The position numbers were made by a program, and so were the translations under genes. From positions 1,656,001-1,720,000 of the forward strand of contig NZ_CP071249.1 of assembly GCF_024499055.1 (NCBI RefSeq): a stretch of 64,000 bases of DNA. The letters are read 5' to 3'. This document shows, in pieces, positions 1-8,204 of the stretch. The stretch is from Turicibacter bilis. GTDB lineage: Bacteria > Bacillota_I > Bacilli_A > MOL361 > Turicibacteraceae. How positions within the stretch are numbered: the stretch's first letter is position 1; each line of letters begins with the position of its first letter. Below the pieces are notes generated by a model, which was not told the origin of the DNA, did not search any database, and saw nothing but the letters and a program-made list of their open reading frames with translations.

Positions 1-53
1 ATTCATATCCATGTTTTGAAACCTCAACCTTTATCTCAAACACACTCAAAATA

Positions 54-78
54 AAAAAGAGAGTCTCACTCTCTTTTT
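54..78 (-). terminator. Intrinsic terminator of the Ca/Na exchanger gene
   Basis: A 10-bp perfect stem (54-63 with 69-78, loop of five) sits at the 3' end of the minus-strand exchanger gene and overlaps its stop codon. The A-rich arm gives a U-rich tail on the minus strand. It could act in both directions. Confidence 0.75.
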
Positions 79-1033
79 ATCCTTTCCAAATAACAAATGC
101 CATGTATGCTACATAAAGCAACACTAAGAAGGCACCCTCTGGTTTATTAATTTTACGTTTTGAAGCCGCAAATCCATAAGTAATGAATGACGCTGCTAAC
201 ATAATGAACATATCAAAGAAGACGGTATTATTAATTGTGATTTCATGAATAAATGATGAAATACCTAATACGAAGAAAATATTAAAGATATTCGATCCAA
301 TTACGTTACCAAGGGCAATGTCACTTTCACCTTTACGAGCTGCCACAATTGATGTGACTAGCTCTGGAAGTGAAGTTCCCACTGCTACAATTGTTAATCC
401 GACCATACTTTGACTCATTCCAAAGGTAATGGCAATATCAGAAGCAGCATCAACTACCCAGTCACCACCTAAAACAATTCCAACAATTCCGACTAAACAT
501 AATCCAATACTTTTTGGCATTGAGTACGTTTTAATCTCTTCTTCCTCATCCGTACCATTTTTACGAGAGGTTAAGGCTAATTCAATTAGATAGTACATAA
601 AGATTCCAAATAACACTAATAACATAATTCCATCTGCACGTGTTAAGACGTTATCGGGATAATTATGATATTTTGAATCATATCCTAAAACGATAAGAAC
701 GAAAGCCCCCATAATTGCAAATGGAAACTCCTTCGCAATAATGGAACGTTTAACATTTAAGGGGCAAATAAAGGCGGCTACTCCAACAACAACTAATAAA
801 TTGAAAATATTCGATCCAACAACATTCCCAACTGTAATATCATTTGCACCTGCAAATGCTCCTGTAATACTAACTGATGCTTCTGGGGCACTTGTACCAA
901 ATGCCACAATGGTTAATCCAATAATTAAACTAGGAATTTTCAATGATTTTGCAATTGAAGACGCGCCATCTACGAACCAATCCGCACCTTTAATTAATAA
1001 AATGAAACCAATAACCAAGATAATATAACTCAT
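77..1033 (-). CDS. Calcium/sodium antiporter, CaCA family (YrbG-like)
   Basis: A 318-residue integral membrane protein predicted to exchange Ca2+ for Na+ or H+ across the cytoplasmic membrane. It has the two inverted alpha-repeats of the CaCA superfamily: GTSAPE at residues 46-51 with GNVVGSNIFN at 69-78, and a matching GTSLPE at 219-224 followed by GNVIGSNIFN. The acidic residues in these repeats bind the cation in known family members. About ten hydrophobic segments flank an acidic central loop (DEEEE near 162-166). The start is supported by AAGGATG a few bases upstream. The gene follows mntP on the same strand after a 24-bp gap, so the two may be co-transcribed as a cation-homeostasis pair. 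The family call is firm; the ion preference is inferred. Confidence 0.9.
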   Translation of the reverse strand: MSYIILVIGFILLIKGADWFVDGASSIAKSLKIPSLIIGLTIVAFGTSAPEASVSITGAFAGANDITVGNVVGSNIFNLLVVVGVAAFICPLNVKRSIIAKEFPFAIMGAFVLIVLGYDSKYHNYPDNVLTRADGIMLLVLFGIFMYYLIELALTSRKNGTDEEEEIKTYSMPKSIGLCLVGIVGIVLGGDWVVDAASDIAITFGMSQSMVGLTIVAVGTSLPELVTSIVAARKGESDIALGNVIGSNIFNIFFVLGISSFIHEITINNTVFFDMFIMLAASFITYGFAASKRKINKPEGAFLVLLYVAYMAFVIWKG

Positions 1034-1057
1034 TTATTTCACATCCTTTATTAAATT

Positions 1058-1624
1058 TTATCCTAGGATTGTATTTTGTAAGAAAATACTCAGACCAATA
1101 ATAATTAAAATAATACCTCCGACAATCTCGGCATAATTTTTTAAATATTTTCCAACTTTGTTTCCAAGCACGACTCCAGCATAACTAATGACAAACGTAA
1201 TTCCTCCAATTAAAGTGATCGCCCAAAGAATATTCACATTTAAAAAGGCAAACGTCACTCCAACTGCTAATGCATCAATACTCGTTGCAATGGCCAAAAT
1301 CATTAAAGATTTCGTACTTAATGGATTGCCCTCTTCAAACTCATCCTCATCATCTTGAAAAGACTCATATAACATCTTTCCACCAATAGCACATAATAAA
1401 ATTAAAGCAATCCATGGTGTAAAGGCATGAATATATTTTTCAAAACTTTGTCCACATGCCCATCCAATAAACGGCATTAGTGCCTGAAAACCACCAAAGA
1501 ATAATGCAACTTTCGCTGCTTGGTGAGGTTTAGCTTCTTTCAAACTAATCCCTTTTGCGATAGCTATGGTAAAAGCATCCATCGCTAAACTAATCGCAAC
1601 AAAGACCAATGTAATAAGTCCCAT
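1058..1624 (-). CDS. mntP: Manganese efflux pump MntP
   Basis: A protein of about 188 residues and six membrane segments that exports Mn2+ and protects the cell from manganese excess. The duplicated family motif is visible: SLAMDAFTIAIAKG near the N-terminus and ATSIDALAVGVTF after the midpoint, with the conserved membrane aspartates (MDAF, IDAL). An acidic loop (DDEDEFEEG) joins the two halves. I chose ATG 1624 because AGGAGG lies six bases upstream (1631-1636); the in-frame ATG at 1651 lacks such a site. A manganese-type riboswitch with a terminator precedes it, which is the known arrangement for mntP in other bacteria and supports the identification independently of the protein. Confidence 0.93.
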   Translation of the reverse strand: MGLITLVFVAISLAMDAFTIAIAKGISLKEAKPHQAAKVALFFGGFQALMPFIGWACGQSFEKYIHAFTPWIALILLCAIGGKMLYESFQDDEDEFEEGNPLSTKSLMILAIATSIDALAVGVTFAFLNVNILWAITLIGGITFVISYAGVVLGNKVGKYLKNYAEIVGGIILIIIGLSIFLQNTILG

Positions 1625-1674
1625 AAGTGACCTCCTATTTAATTTTTTCATTTAAGCTGAGAAAAGTACGCAAT

Positions 1675-1726
1675 AAAAAAACGAGAATCTTACATAACAA
1701 AAAAAGCTGTTATGTATGAGTCTCGT
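1675..1726 (-). terminator. Riboswitch-controlled terminator upstream of mntP
   Basis: The minus-strand hairpin pairs 1721-1726 with 1681-1686 (ACGAGA/TCTCGT) and 1709-1717 with 1691-1699 (nine perfect pairs), followed by a run of seven U. The ACGAG segment is shared with the 3' strand of the aptamer closing stem, so terminator and aptamer stem cannot form together. Confidence 0.85.
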
Positions 1727-1830
1727 TATTTAATATTAAGCCAGAAACTAAGTTCGCGGTTGTTGACTTAATCACATCAAAGATGCCAACTACTCCCTCA
1801 TCATTAAATGAGTTATTTAATTATAACGAG
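1722..1830 (-). promoter_or_regulatory. yybP-ykoY-type manganese riboswitch aptamer
   Basis: Minus-strand leader of mntP. The closing stem CTCGTTAT (1830-1823) pairs perfectly with ATAACGAG (1729-1722) and extends through AT pairs. Inside are the family-type sequences GAGGGAGTAG near the 5' side and CAACCGCGAAC opposite it. In known members Mn2+ stabilises this aptamer. Here that would sequester the ACGAG strand of the following terminator and allow mntP transcription. Family assignment rests on motif and context, not on a covariance-model score. Confidence 0.85.
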
Positions 1831-2021
1831 ATTATTATACTATATTTAGATTTTATAAATCAAGAAAATTATACCAATATCTAAAGAGACTATTCTTAGT
1901 ATTTACAAAAATATCAATTTTAACACACTAATTCACAGATTCTGCTATATCTATGCCATGAATGGGTGATCAAGCTTGAACGACTTCAATCTAAACTTAT
2001 TATAGGGAAATTTTAATATGA

Positions 2022-2173
2022 ATGAAACAACTACTTGAACATGTAAATTTAGAAATTCACAAGGTCAATTACGTTCAATTAATATCCATAGTCTAGCTGA
2101 TGACTTATCATCTGAAAAAATCACTAACTTTATGCCATATGTCATTGATAGTAAGGTCTTAGTTATTAACTAG
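2022..2173 (+). pseudogene. Short decayed coding remnant
   Basis: An ATG at 2022 opens a 24-codon frame (MKQLLEHVNLEIHK...) ending at 2096. The +1 frame stays open from about 2039 to a TAG at 2171-2173 and reads like a protein C-terminus (SLADDLSSEKITNFMPYVID). A small terminator follows about 75 bp downstream. The pattern fits a frameshifted gene remnant, but both pieces are short and the parent family was not recognised. Confidence 0.3.
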
Positions 2174-2246
2174 GGCTAACCTAATTTAAAGTTCATCAGT
2201 ATCATAGTCGCTTCAGTTACTAGAATATTAGTTTAGACTAGCAAGT

Positions 2247-2278
2247 AAAAGCCTCCATTCTTTTGATGAGGGCTTTTT
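2247..2278 (+). terminator. Intrinsic terminator, plus strand
   Basis: AAAAGCCTC (2247-2255) pairs with GAGGGCTTTT (2268-2277) with one bulged G, ending in a T run. It lies downstream of the decayed frame at 2022-2173 and upstream of the surface-protein gene. Confidence 0.6.
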
Positions 2279-2384
2279 AATTTATCTAAAATCTTATGAC
2301 TTCTTTACAACTCAAACGACGTAAATCCAACTTTTTCGTCGCCTTCACAGTGTATAATGAGAAAATCATATGGAGGTGAATGCT

Positions 2385-3602
2385 GTGAGCCGTTATCAAA
2401 ATAAACAAAAAAAGATTTGGTTTAATATTATCACACTTAATATTTTAACTTTAATTATTGGGGGATGCGCGTACTATTATTACGAAACAAGCACACTCAT
2501 TAAATCATTAAATACTAAAATTGAGCAACAAAATCAAACAATTGATCAACAACATCATGCCCAAACAGCATTAATTGATGCCAATCATTCGCTACAACAA
2601 CAACTAGAAGAGGCCCTACAAACAAAACTAACATTAGAAGATGAAAATACATCTCAAGAAGATCAACTTGTAGCATTAACTGAGCAAAATGAGCAACTCA
2701 ATCAGAATATTAGTAGCTTGAGCAGTCAGTTAGATGAACTAACTAAATTAAACGAACAATATATCGCCGAACGACCACTCAGTGTTATAGATCTTGAAAC
2801 AAAATATCGAAAACTTCTTGGAGAGGCACAAACTAAAGCGAGCGAACTAGAGACAGCAAAAAATGAAGTTCAAAAAGAACATGATAAAATCCAAAACTAT
2901 TATAATGAAATTAACGAACATTTTTATATTAAAGATGATTTAAAAGTAAAACTTGTTGAAACAAGAACGGAAAATCAGCATTATTGGGTCACTGAAGTGA
3001 TTTCGTCTGATACCACTCCCCTAAAAGGGGCGATGGCCAATGATACGTACAATGGAAATCGGGAGACTATCTCCTCTATGGCCAATCGTTTAAATGCCGT
3101 ACTTGCCATTAACGCCTCAGGCTTTTATGCTAAAACAAATAAACCGATGGGAACTGTCGTTCGCAACGGAGAACTTATTAGCCTTGACTCTGCCTATACA
3201 GAGGAAATTTTATCTTTACAATCAGATGGCAATTTAAATTTTACAACTGTTAATACAGAAGAAGAATTTAATTCCGGTGATATTGAGCAAACCTTTACTT
3301 TTGGTCCTATTCTTATTCGAGATGGACAAGCTACTCAGTTAAGTGATAAAAGTCGTCATCCAAGAACCGCAATTGGTCAACTCAATGATAATCGATATGT
3401 GATTGTTGTTGTTGAAGGGCGAATGGAAGGTGCGGATGGAATGACCTTAAATGAACTTCAACAAATTTTTTTAAATCTCGGATGCAAAACTGCCTATAAC
3501 TTAGATGGTGGTGGATCGACTAGCCTTTACTTCCAAGGAAAATTAATTAACACTCCCTCTGATGGAAGTGAGCGCTCAGTGGTCGATATGATTTATTTCT
3601 AA
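2385..3602 (+). CDS. Membrane-anchored phosphodiester glycosidase family (NAGPA-like) protein
   Basis: About 405 residues. An N-terminal signal anchor (about residues 12-35) is followed by a long Gln/Glu-rich coiled coil (about 40-180) and then an extracellular C-terminal domain with the hallmarks of the NAGPA/DUF2233 family: AINASGFY, GTVVRNGELIS, FTFGPILIRDG, HPRTAIGQ and the closing YNLDGGGSTSLYF. Known members remove sugar phosphodiester caps or act in exopolysaccharide and wall metabolism; the substrate here is unknown. I prefer GTG 2385 because GGAGGTG ends six bases upstream, whereas the in-frame ATG at 2370 overlaps that site. A TATAAT at 2353-2358 is a plausible -10. The left end of an IS1182 element begins two bases after the stop codon and probably supplies its terminator. 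Confidence 0.85.
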   Translation: MSRYQNKQKKIWFNIITLNILTLIIGGCAYYYYETSTLIKSLNTKIEQQNQTIDQQHHAQTALIDANHSLQQQLEEALQTKLTLEDENTSQEDQLVALTEQNEQLNQNISSLSSQLDELTKLNEQYIAERPLSVIDLETKYRKLLGEAQTKASELETAKNEVQKEHDKIQNYYNEINEHFYIKDDLKVKLVETRTENQHYWVTEVISSDTTPLKGAMANDTYNGNRETISSMANRLNAVLAINASGFYAKTNKPMGTVVRNGELISLDSAYTEEILSLQSDGNLNFTTVNTEEEFNSGDIEQTFTFGPILIRDGQATQLSDKSRHPRTAIGQLNDNRYVIVVVEGRMEGADGMTLNELQQIFLNLGCKTAYNLDGGGSTSLYFQGKLINTPSDGSERSVVDMIYF

Positions 3603-3640
3603 AAGGGGCTGTATCAAAATGACTAAAACTTCATAGTCAT

Positions 3641-3662
3641 GGAGCTACATGCTCCTTTTTTT
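3641..3662 (+). terminator. Terminator formed by the IS left end
   Basis: GGAGC-TACAT-GCTCC followed by seven T. Together with the outer inverted repeat and the inner ATGACT...AGTCAT pair (3620-3640), the whole left end can fold as one extended hairpin. It lies directly after the glycosidase-family gene and would end its transcript. Confidence 0.6.
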
Positions 3663-3780
3663 GGCTATTCATCGTAAAAAAATTAGGCCCTGGATTGAAT
3701 TTTATGGATTGAATTTATTTTTGAGTACGATGAAAAGAAGGACGTTTCTTTCCTTCAAAATGACCGTATATTCTGATTTT

Positions 3781-5397
3781 TTAAGCCACTTTTTGTGTAT
3801 GGAGTTGTTGCCCGCAACGATTGTTTTGGATTTTGTTATGTAATTTTTGTACATTATATCCAAAACATAGAAGCAACATTTCTACTGTGACATGAACTTT
3901 TCCGCGGGTTAAAAATTTTCTGAAGCCGTAATCTTGTTTTAACACGCCAAAAGCACCTTCAACTTGAATGGGGCGATTCTTTCTTAAAATAATCCCTTCT
4001 TCACTTTGGATATTTTCAAGTGACTCTGTTCTTAGCGAAAGCATTTTTTTAGACACTTCTATTCGTTTATGGTTTCCTTCTTTCGCTTTTGTACATTTGG
4101 AACGCAAGGGACAATCTTGGCAAGTTTCACATTCATAAATCGTGACTTCTTTTCGATATCCCGTCCGACTTTCTCGACTTTTAACTTCGATCGGTTTTAA
4201 CACTCTTCCATTGGCACACGTATAGGTATCTGTGAGTTCATCATATGCCATGTTTTCTCGTTTCCCCAGTTGAGCTTTATATTTTCTTGTTTTTGAGGCT
4301 TCATAGTTGAGAGGCTTAATGAAAACTTTTTGATGGTTCTCCTTCAAATAAGCATAATTTTCTTCACTTTCATAACCTGCATCTGCGATCACCCGTTCAA
4401 ATGTGTTAGATAATCGAGATTCCATGGATGTCAGAAAGGGAATCAAAGTCGTGACATCATTGGCCGAACTAAAGATTCCAACATGCACAATATACTCCGC
4501 TTCAACGCCAATTTGGACATTATATCCTGGTTTTAATTGACCATTTTTCATGTGATCGTCTTTCATTCTCATAAAAGTGGCATCAACATCCGTTTTTGAA
4601 CAACTTGAACGATGCTCGCCAATCCTTTCTTGATACGTCAAATACATGTTCTGTTTTTCAATATAATCCTCGAGTGCTTCCACTTGACGTTGGAGAACGG
4701 TTTTTCTCTTTCCTTTTCCAGAAACAAATTCAATGGATTGTTCAATCACTCGTTGTTTCAAATTCATTAAACAAGATTCTAAAACATCTAAGGGTTGATT
4801 CGAATTGAACTGATACGTTGTTAGATACATTTCGTTGATTTGTTGAAGCAGTTTTTCAATTTTTGTATGAAGTTTAGATTCATTTTTAGTGACTGATTTT
4901 AACCAAACAAAGGAATAACGATTGGCATTCGCTTCAATTTTTGTTCCATCAATAAATAGGTTTTTAAAATGAATTTCATCTAAGGCGTGAAGACGCTCAA
5001 TCCATTGATCAAATAAATCTTCCATGACACCATCGCTTAAATGATGTTTTCTAAATCGATTAATCGTATGATGGCTAGGCGCGGGATAACCGTTTAACAA
5101 CCAGATAAAATGAATATCCCGTTGACAAAGTCGCTGAATTTCTCGCGAAGAGAAAGCGCGATTCATATACGCGTAAACTAAAATCTTAAACATAATAACC
5201 GGTGGTACGACAGAATTTCTCCCTTGATCAGAGTAAGTGCTTAATAATTTTTTATCATCTAATCCCTCCAATAATTGATTAAGCAAACGTACAGGGTCAT
5301 GAGGTGCAATATAAACTTGAATATCCATCGTTAAAGAGAGTTGATATCCAGCTGAATAAGTTGTATAATCTTGATGTATATTTTCTTTTTTTAGCAT
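3781..5397 (-). CDS. IS1182-family DDE transposase
   Basis: About 538 residues, full length for the family. The N-terminal region (PHDPVRLLNQLLEGLDD) and the DDE-type core are intact: first acidic residue in FIDGTKIEANANRY (about 150-165), second in VIADAGYESEENY (about 340), glutamate in RPIQVEGAFGVLKQDYGF near the C-terminus. A cysteine cluster (CETCQDCPLRSKC) precedes the last motif, as in relatives. It catalyses cut-and-paste movement of the surrounding element. The start at 5397 (MLKKENIHQDY) is a choice; no strong ribosome binding site is visible before it, consistent with the weak translation typical of transposases. No frameshift or stop is seen, so the element may be active. Confidence 0.92.
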   Translation of the reverse strand: MLKKENIHQDYTTYSAGYQLSLTMDIQVYIAPHDPVRLLNQLLEGLDDKKLLSTYSDQGRNSVVPPVIMFKILVYAYMNRAFSSREIQRLCQRDIHFIWLLNGYPAPSHHTINRFRKHHLSDGVMEDLFDQWIERLHALDEIHFKNLFIDGTKIEANANRYSFVWLKSVTKNESKLHTKIEKLLQQINEMYLTTYQFNSNQPLDVLESCLMNLKQRVIEQSIEFVSGKGKRKTVLQRQVEALEDYIEKQNMYLTYQERIGEHRSSCSKTDVDATFMRMKDDHMKNGQLKPGYNVQIGVEAEYIVHVGIFSSANDVTTLIPFLTSMESRLSNTFERVIADAGYESEENYAYLKENHQKVFIKPLNYEASKTRKYKAQLGKRENMAYDELTDTYTCANGRVLKPIEVKSRESRTGYRKEVTIYECETCQDCPLRSKCTKAKEGNHKRIEVSKKMLSLRTESLENIQSEEGIILRKNRPIQVEGAFGVLKQDYGFRKFLTRGKVHVTVEMLLLCFGYNVQKLHNKIQNNRCGQQLHTQKVA

Positions 5398-5410
5398 AAA
5401 AAAAGTATAC

Positions 5411-5444
5411 AAAAAAGCAGTCCCGAATGGGACTGCCTTTTTTT
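5411..5444. terminator. Bidirectional hairpin inside the IS right end
   Basis: GCAGTCCC (5417-5424) pairs perfectly with GGGACTGC (5429-5436) around GAAT, with A and T runs on the two sides. It sits just upstream of the transposase start and would block transcription entering from outside. Confidence 0.75.
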
Positions 5445-5628
5445 GTAAACTCTAGTTTTTTAATTCAAAGGGCCATCTATTTTGAGACAGCCCCTTTTTT
5501 TACATAACTCCATTTATTTACTAAATAACAATCATCTGTATAAATAAAATAAAGTCTCCACCCATGTAAGTGATGAATTAAGAACATCTCTTTTACATAG
5601 AAAATTGGACTGTTTAAGTCAAAAACAC

Positions 5629-5652
5629 AAAAAAAGAAGCCTTGGCTTCCTT
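5629..5652 (-). terminator. Terminator of the folate operon
   Basis: GAAGCC-TT-GGCTTC (5636-5649) with a seven-U tail on the minus strand, immediately after folK. Confidence 0.8.
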
Positions 5653-5653
5653 T

Positions 5654-6136
5654 TTATTTTGATGAAATAATTTTTAAGGCTTCTTGATTAAAATTTTGTG
5701 CCCAATCTTGTACCTTTTTTTCTTTAACAACTAACTGTGGACAAATCTCTGCTAGTGGAATCATCACAAAATCACGTTCTGTCATATATGGATGTGGCAC
5801 GATTAAACGTTCACACTCAATTTTCTCATCATTATAAATTAAAATATCCACATCGATCACACGAGGTCCCCACTTAAACTCACGTACACGTCCAAGCTCA
5901 TTTTCAATCTGTTGACAAACATCCAATAGTTCAATTGGACCTAACGTCGTTTCAATTTCAACAACTAAATTCATAAAAATATCTTGGTCAACATATCCCC
6001 ATGGTGCTGTTTCATACAAAGATGATAACGTCGTAATCGTTATTTGTTCGTGATGATTTAGTATTTGAATCGCATCATACAAATAACGCTTTTTATCTCC
6101 CATGTTTGAACCTAGTCCTAAATAGGCTTTATTCAT
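5654..6136 (-). CDS. folK: 2-amino-4-hydroxy-6-hydroxymethyldihydropteridine pyrophosphokinase
   Basis: About 160 residues. It transfers pyrophosphate from ATP to 6-hydroxymethyl-7,8-dihydropterin, the step before dihydropteroate synthase in folate synthesis. Family motifs are present in order: YLGLGSNMGDK at the N-terminus, ETAPWGYVDQDIFMN near 45-60, the catalytic stretch WGPRVIDVDILIY near 90-105 and HPYMTERDFV after 115. I favour ATG 6136 over 6142 because the AGGAG at 6144-6148 leaves a usable spacing only for the inner codon. It is the last gene of folP-folB-folK; its Shine-Dalgarno sequence overlaps the folB stop, suggesting coupled translation. Confidence 0.96.
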   Translation of the reverse strand: MNKAYLGLGSNMGDKKRYLYDAIQILNHHEQITITTLSSLYETAPWGYVDQDIFMNLVVEIETTLGPIELLDVCQQIENELGRVREFKWGPRVIDVDILIYNDEKIECERLIVPHPYMTERDFVMIPLAEICPQLVVKEKKVQDWAQNFNQEALKIISSK

Positions 6137-6147
6137 TCTCATCGCTC

Positions 6148-6510
6148 CTAACGTGTCACTGTTAAACTAACAGCAGCTGTGCCGTTAAAGTTTGCGATGG
6201 GTGGTTGCATTTTACGAACCTCAACTGTTACTTTCTCAACTGATAGATAAGTTTCAATTAACTTATTTCCAATACGATAAGCTAACGTTTCTAATAAATC
6301 AACATGTTCACCATACATCACATCTTCAACTAAAGCATACGCATCTGCGTAATTAATCGTTAAATTTAACGCATCAACTGCTCCTGCTTTTACGACACAA
6401 TCTGTTGTCATCCATACATCCACTTTAAATTTTTGATCAAATTCATATTCATGTGGACAAGCCCCATGGCGTGTAATAAAAATCATATCATTCAACATAA
6501 TTTTTCCCAT
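6148..6510 (-). CDS. folB: Dihydroneopterin aldolase
   Basis: 120 residues, the usual length. It cleaves 7,8-dihydroneopterin to 6-hydroxymethyl-7,8-dihydropterin and glycolaldehyde, feeding FolK. Recognisable features are the N-terminal MLNDMIFITRHGACPHE segment with the conserved glutamate, TINYADAYALVEDVM in the middle and EKVTVEVRKMQPPI near the C-terminus. The start has GAGGAT seven bases upstream. It lies 15 bp after folP and directly before folK, the same order as in Bacillus subtilis (sul-folB-folK). Confidence 0.95.
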   Translation of the reverse strand: MGKIMLNDMIFITRHGACPHEYEFDQKFKVDVWMTTDCVVKAGAVDALNLTINYADAYALVEDVMYGEHVDLLETLAYRIGNKLIETYLSVEKVTVEVRKMQPPIANFNGTAAVSLTVTR

Positions 6511-6525
6511 ATTTATATCCTCACT

Positions 6526-7368
6526 TTATACATAATTTAAAAGGGTTTGCATCACTTTTGCTGCCCGCGAATTTTCAAGTACATCATGTACACGCACAAT
6601 TTCAACTTCTTGACTCACAGCAAAGCAAGTAGCTGCCATTGTACCTTCCGTACGATTGTTAACATCAAGCCCGCCAAGTAAATGTCCAATCGATCCTTTC
6701 TTACTTACACCAAGTAAAATTGGATACCCTAGGTCATGTAATTCGGAAACTCGTTGCATTAATTCAATATTACCCTCAACAGTTTTAGCAAAACCAATTC
6801 CTGGATCAATAATAATTTTATCGTCTGGTACTCCAGCTACTTTCACTAGATCAATACACTCTTTCAGCTCAGCTTTCACTGTATCAACAATATCTTCATA
6901 TTCTGTTAATTCACCACTAATCGTAGTGATACAATTTGTTTCATTTAAATTCGGCTTACGATTGTGCATTAAAATAACATAAGCACCACTTTGAGCCATA
7001 ACTTCTGGCATTAATGGATCAAACTTAGCACCACCAATATCGTTAATAATTGTCGCTCCCACTTCAACCGCTTGTCTTGCCACTTCTGCTTTATAAGTGT
7101 CTACTGAAATGGGCACATCAATTTCACTCGCTAATCGTTTAATAACAGGAATTACACGCGCTAACTCTTCTTCAAGTTCTACAATAGTTGAACCCGGACG
7201 TGTCGATTCACCACCGACATCAATAATATCGGCCCCATCTGCTACCATTTGTTTAGCTCGAGCCACAATCTCATCTAAATGTTGATAACTTCCTCCATCT
7301 GAGAAACTATCTGGGGTAGTGTTTAATATTCCCATAATTAATGTCTTTTTTTCACTTGGCCACATCAT
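6526..7368 (-). CDS. folP: Dihydropteroate synthase
   Basis: 280 residues. It condenses 6-hydroxymethyl-7,8-dihydropterin pyrophosphate with p-aminobenzoate and is the sulfonamide target. The TIM-barrel signatures are clear: MGILNTTPDSFSDGG (12-26), DVGGESTRPGS (about 50-60), IINDIGGAKFD (about 105), IIIDPGIGFAKT (about 175) and LLGVSKKGSIG (about 218). Two tandem ATG codons follow the ribosome binding site GAGGGATT, so the first residue is uncertain by one. It heads folP-folB-folK from a good promoter at 7401-7435. The pab genes that accompany this cluster in Bacillus are absent from the window. Confidence 0.97.
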   Translation of the reverse strand: MMWPSEKKTLIMGILNTTPDSFSDGGSYQHLDEIVARAKQMVADGADIIDVGGESTRPGSTIVELEEELARVIPVIKRLASEIDVPISVDTYKAEVARQAVEVGATIINDIGGAKFDPLMPEVMAQSGAYVILMHNRKPNLNETNCITTISGELTEYEDIVDTVKAELKECIDLVKVAGVPDDKIIIDPGIGFAKTVEGNIELMQRVSELHDLGYPILLGVSKKGSIGHLLGGLDVNNRTEGTMAATCFAVSQEVEIVRVHDVLENSRAAKVMQTLLNYV

Positions 7369-7400
7369 AATCCCTCATTTTTCATCAATATCCATAACTT

Positions 7401-7435
7401 AGTATAAGTATAATTCATCTTTTTCATGAAGTAAA
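7401..7435 (-). promoter_or_regulatory. Promoter of folP-folB-folK
   Basis: Minus-strand TTTACT (7435-7430), a 17-bp spacer and TATACT (7412-7407); a second TATACT follows directly (7406-7401). The predicted start gives a leader of roughly 25-35 nt with no riboswitch-like structure. Confidence 0.6.
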
Positions 7436-7437
7436 TA

Positions 7438-7463
7438 AAGAAAAAGCATCGATTACTCGATGC
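7438..7463 (-). terminator. Rubrerythrin terminator
   Basis: GCATCGA (7446-7452) pairs with TCGATGC (7457-7463), loop TTAC, with an eight-U tail on the minus strand, directly after the rubrerythrin stop codon. Confidence 0.85.
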
Positions 7464-8066
7464 CTATTTTTGTTCAGTTAGCTCTTCTCCATGTACTTTG
7501 AAATATCCCTTTGGATGCTTACAAACTGGACAGATAGTCGGTGCTGCTACTCCATAATGAATATGCCCACAAACTTGACACTCCCAGGCAACGGGAGTTG
7601 CCTTTTTAAACATCGTGTCATCCTCTAACTCTTTGGCTAATTTCGCAAATCGTTTACTATGTATTTCCTCAATTTTAGCAATCATATTAAATGAAGCTGC
7701 AATTTGATTAAATCCTTCTTCTTTTGCCACTCTAGCAAACGTAGGATAAACTTGTTCATGTTCATGACTTTCGGCAGCGACAGATGCTAATAAGTTTTTC
7801 ACCGTATTTTCTTGATATAAATCAACAGGATAAGCCGCATCAATCTCAATTTCTTCTCCATTGAACTCTTCAGCTAAATACTCAAAAAAGATTTTTCCAT
7901 GCATACGTTCCTGTTCAGCGGTATAGTTAAAAACATCCGCTACTAATGGATAACCTTGTTTTTGTGCAATCCCTGCATAAAATGTATATCGGTTTCTAGC
8001 CTGCGATTCTCCCGCGAATGCTCTCATTAAATTTTTATGTGTTTCAGTCCCTTTTAAAGATGCCAT
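7464..8066 (-). CDS. rbr: Rubrerythrin
   Basis: 200 residues. The N-terminal diiron ferritin-like domain (about 1-140) carries the ExxH/E ligands in FAGESQARNRYTFYA, TAEQERMHGKIFFEYL, ESHEHEQVYP and KIEEIHSKRF. The C-terminal rubredoxin domain carries CQVCGHIHYG and CPVCKHP, the four iron-binding cysteines. It reduces hydrogen peroxide in the cytoplasm and is typical of anaerobes and microaerophiles. GGAGGTTGGGAAT precedes the ATG. A TAAAATTATCATT sequence 25-40 bp upstream of the start resembles a PerR/Fur-type half-palindrome, but the match is imperfect. It is a single-gene unit with its own terminator. Confidence 0.95.
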   Translation of the reverse strand: MASLKGTETHKNLMRAFAGESQARNRYTFYAGIAQKQGYPLVADVFNYTAEQERMHGKIFFEYLAEEFNGEEIEIDAAYPVDLYQENTVKNLLASVAAESHEHEQVYPTFARVAKEEGFNQIAASFNMIAKIEEIHSKRFAKLAKELEDDTMFKKATPVAWECQVCGHIHYGVAAPTICPVCKHPKGYFKVHGEELTEQK

Positions 8067-8204
8067 ATTCCCAACCTCCGTTAATCTGAATGATAATTTT
8101 ATTGTGGGAGGTTCAAAAAAGATTATTCAAAAAAATTCAAACTTTAATTAATCTGCTATCAGTCACACACAAAAAGGACTCGCTTTCTCCTATTTTTTTG
8201 TTCA

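Larger units (their letters stand above)
3605..5494. mobile_element. IS1182-family insertion sequence, apparently complete
   Basis: About 1.89 kb bounded by imperfect inverted repeats: GGGGCTGTATCAAAAT at 3605-3620 and its complement with one mismatch at 5479-5494, with flanking A4/T4 on both sides. It contains one full-length transposase on the minus strand. A clear target duplication is not visible because both flanks are homopolymer-rich. The left end (3605-3661) can fold into a long hairpin with a T tail, and an internal hairpin near the right end guards the transposase promoter side. Confidence 0.88.

Noticed and set aside
741..1028. 95-codon frame opposite the Ca/Na exchanger
   Set aside because: Antisense shadow of a clear membrane transporter gene, with no ribosome binding site.
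8067..8130. PerR box upstream of rubrerythrin
   Set aside because: TAAAATTATCATT resembles the consensus but has at least two mismatches and an incomplete second half; kept only as a remark.
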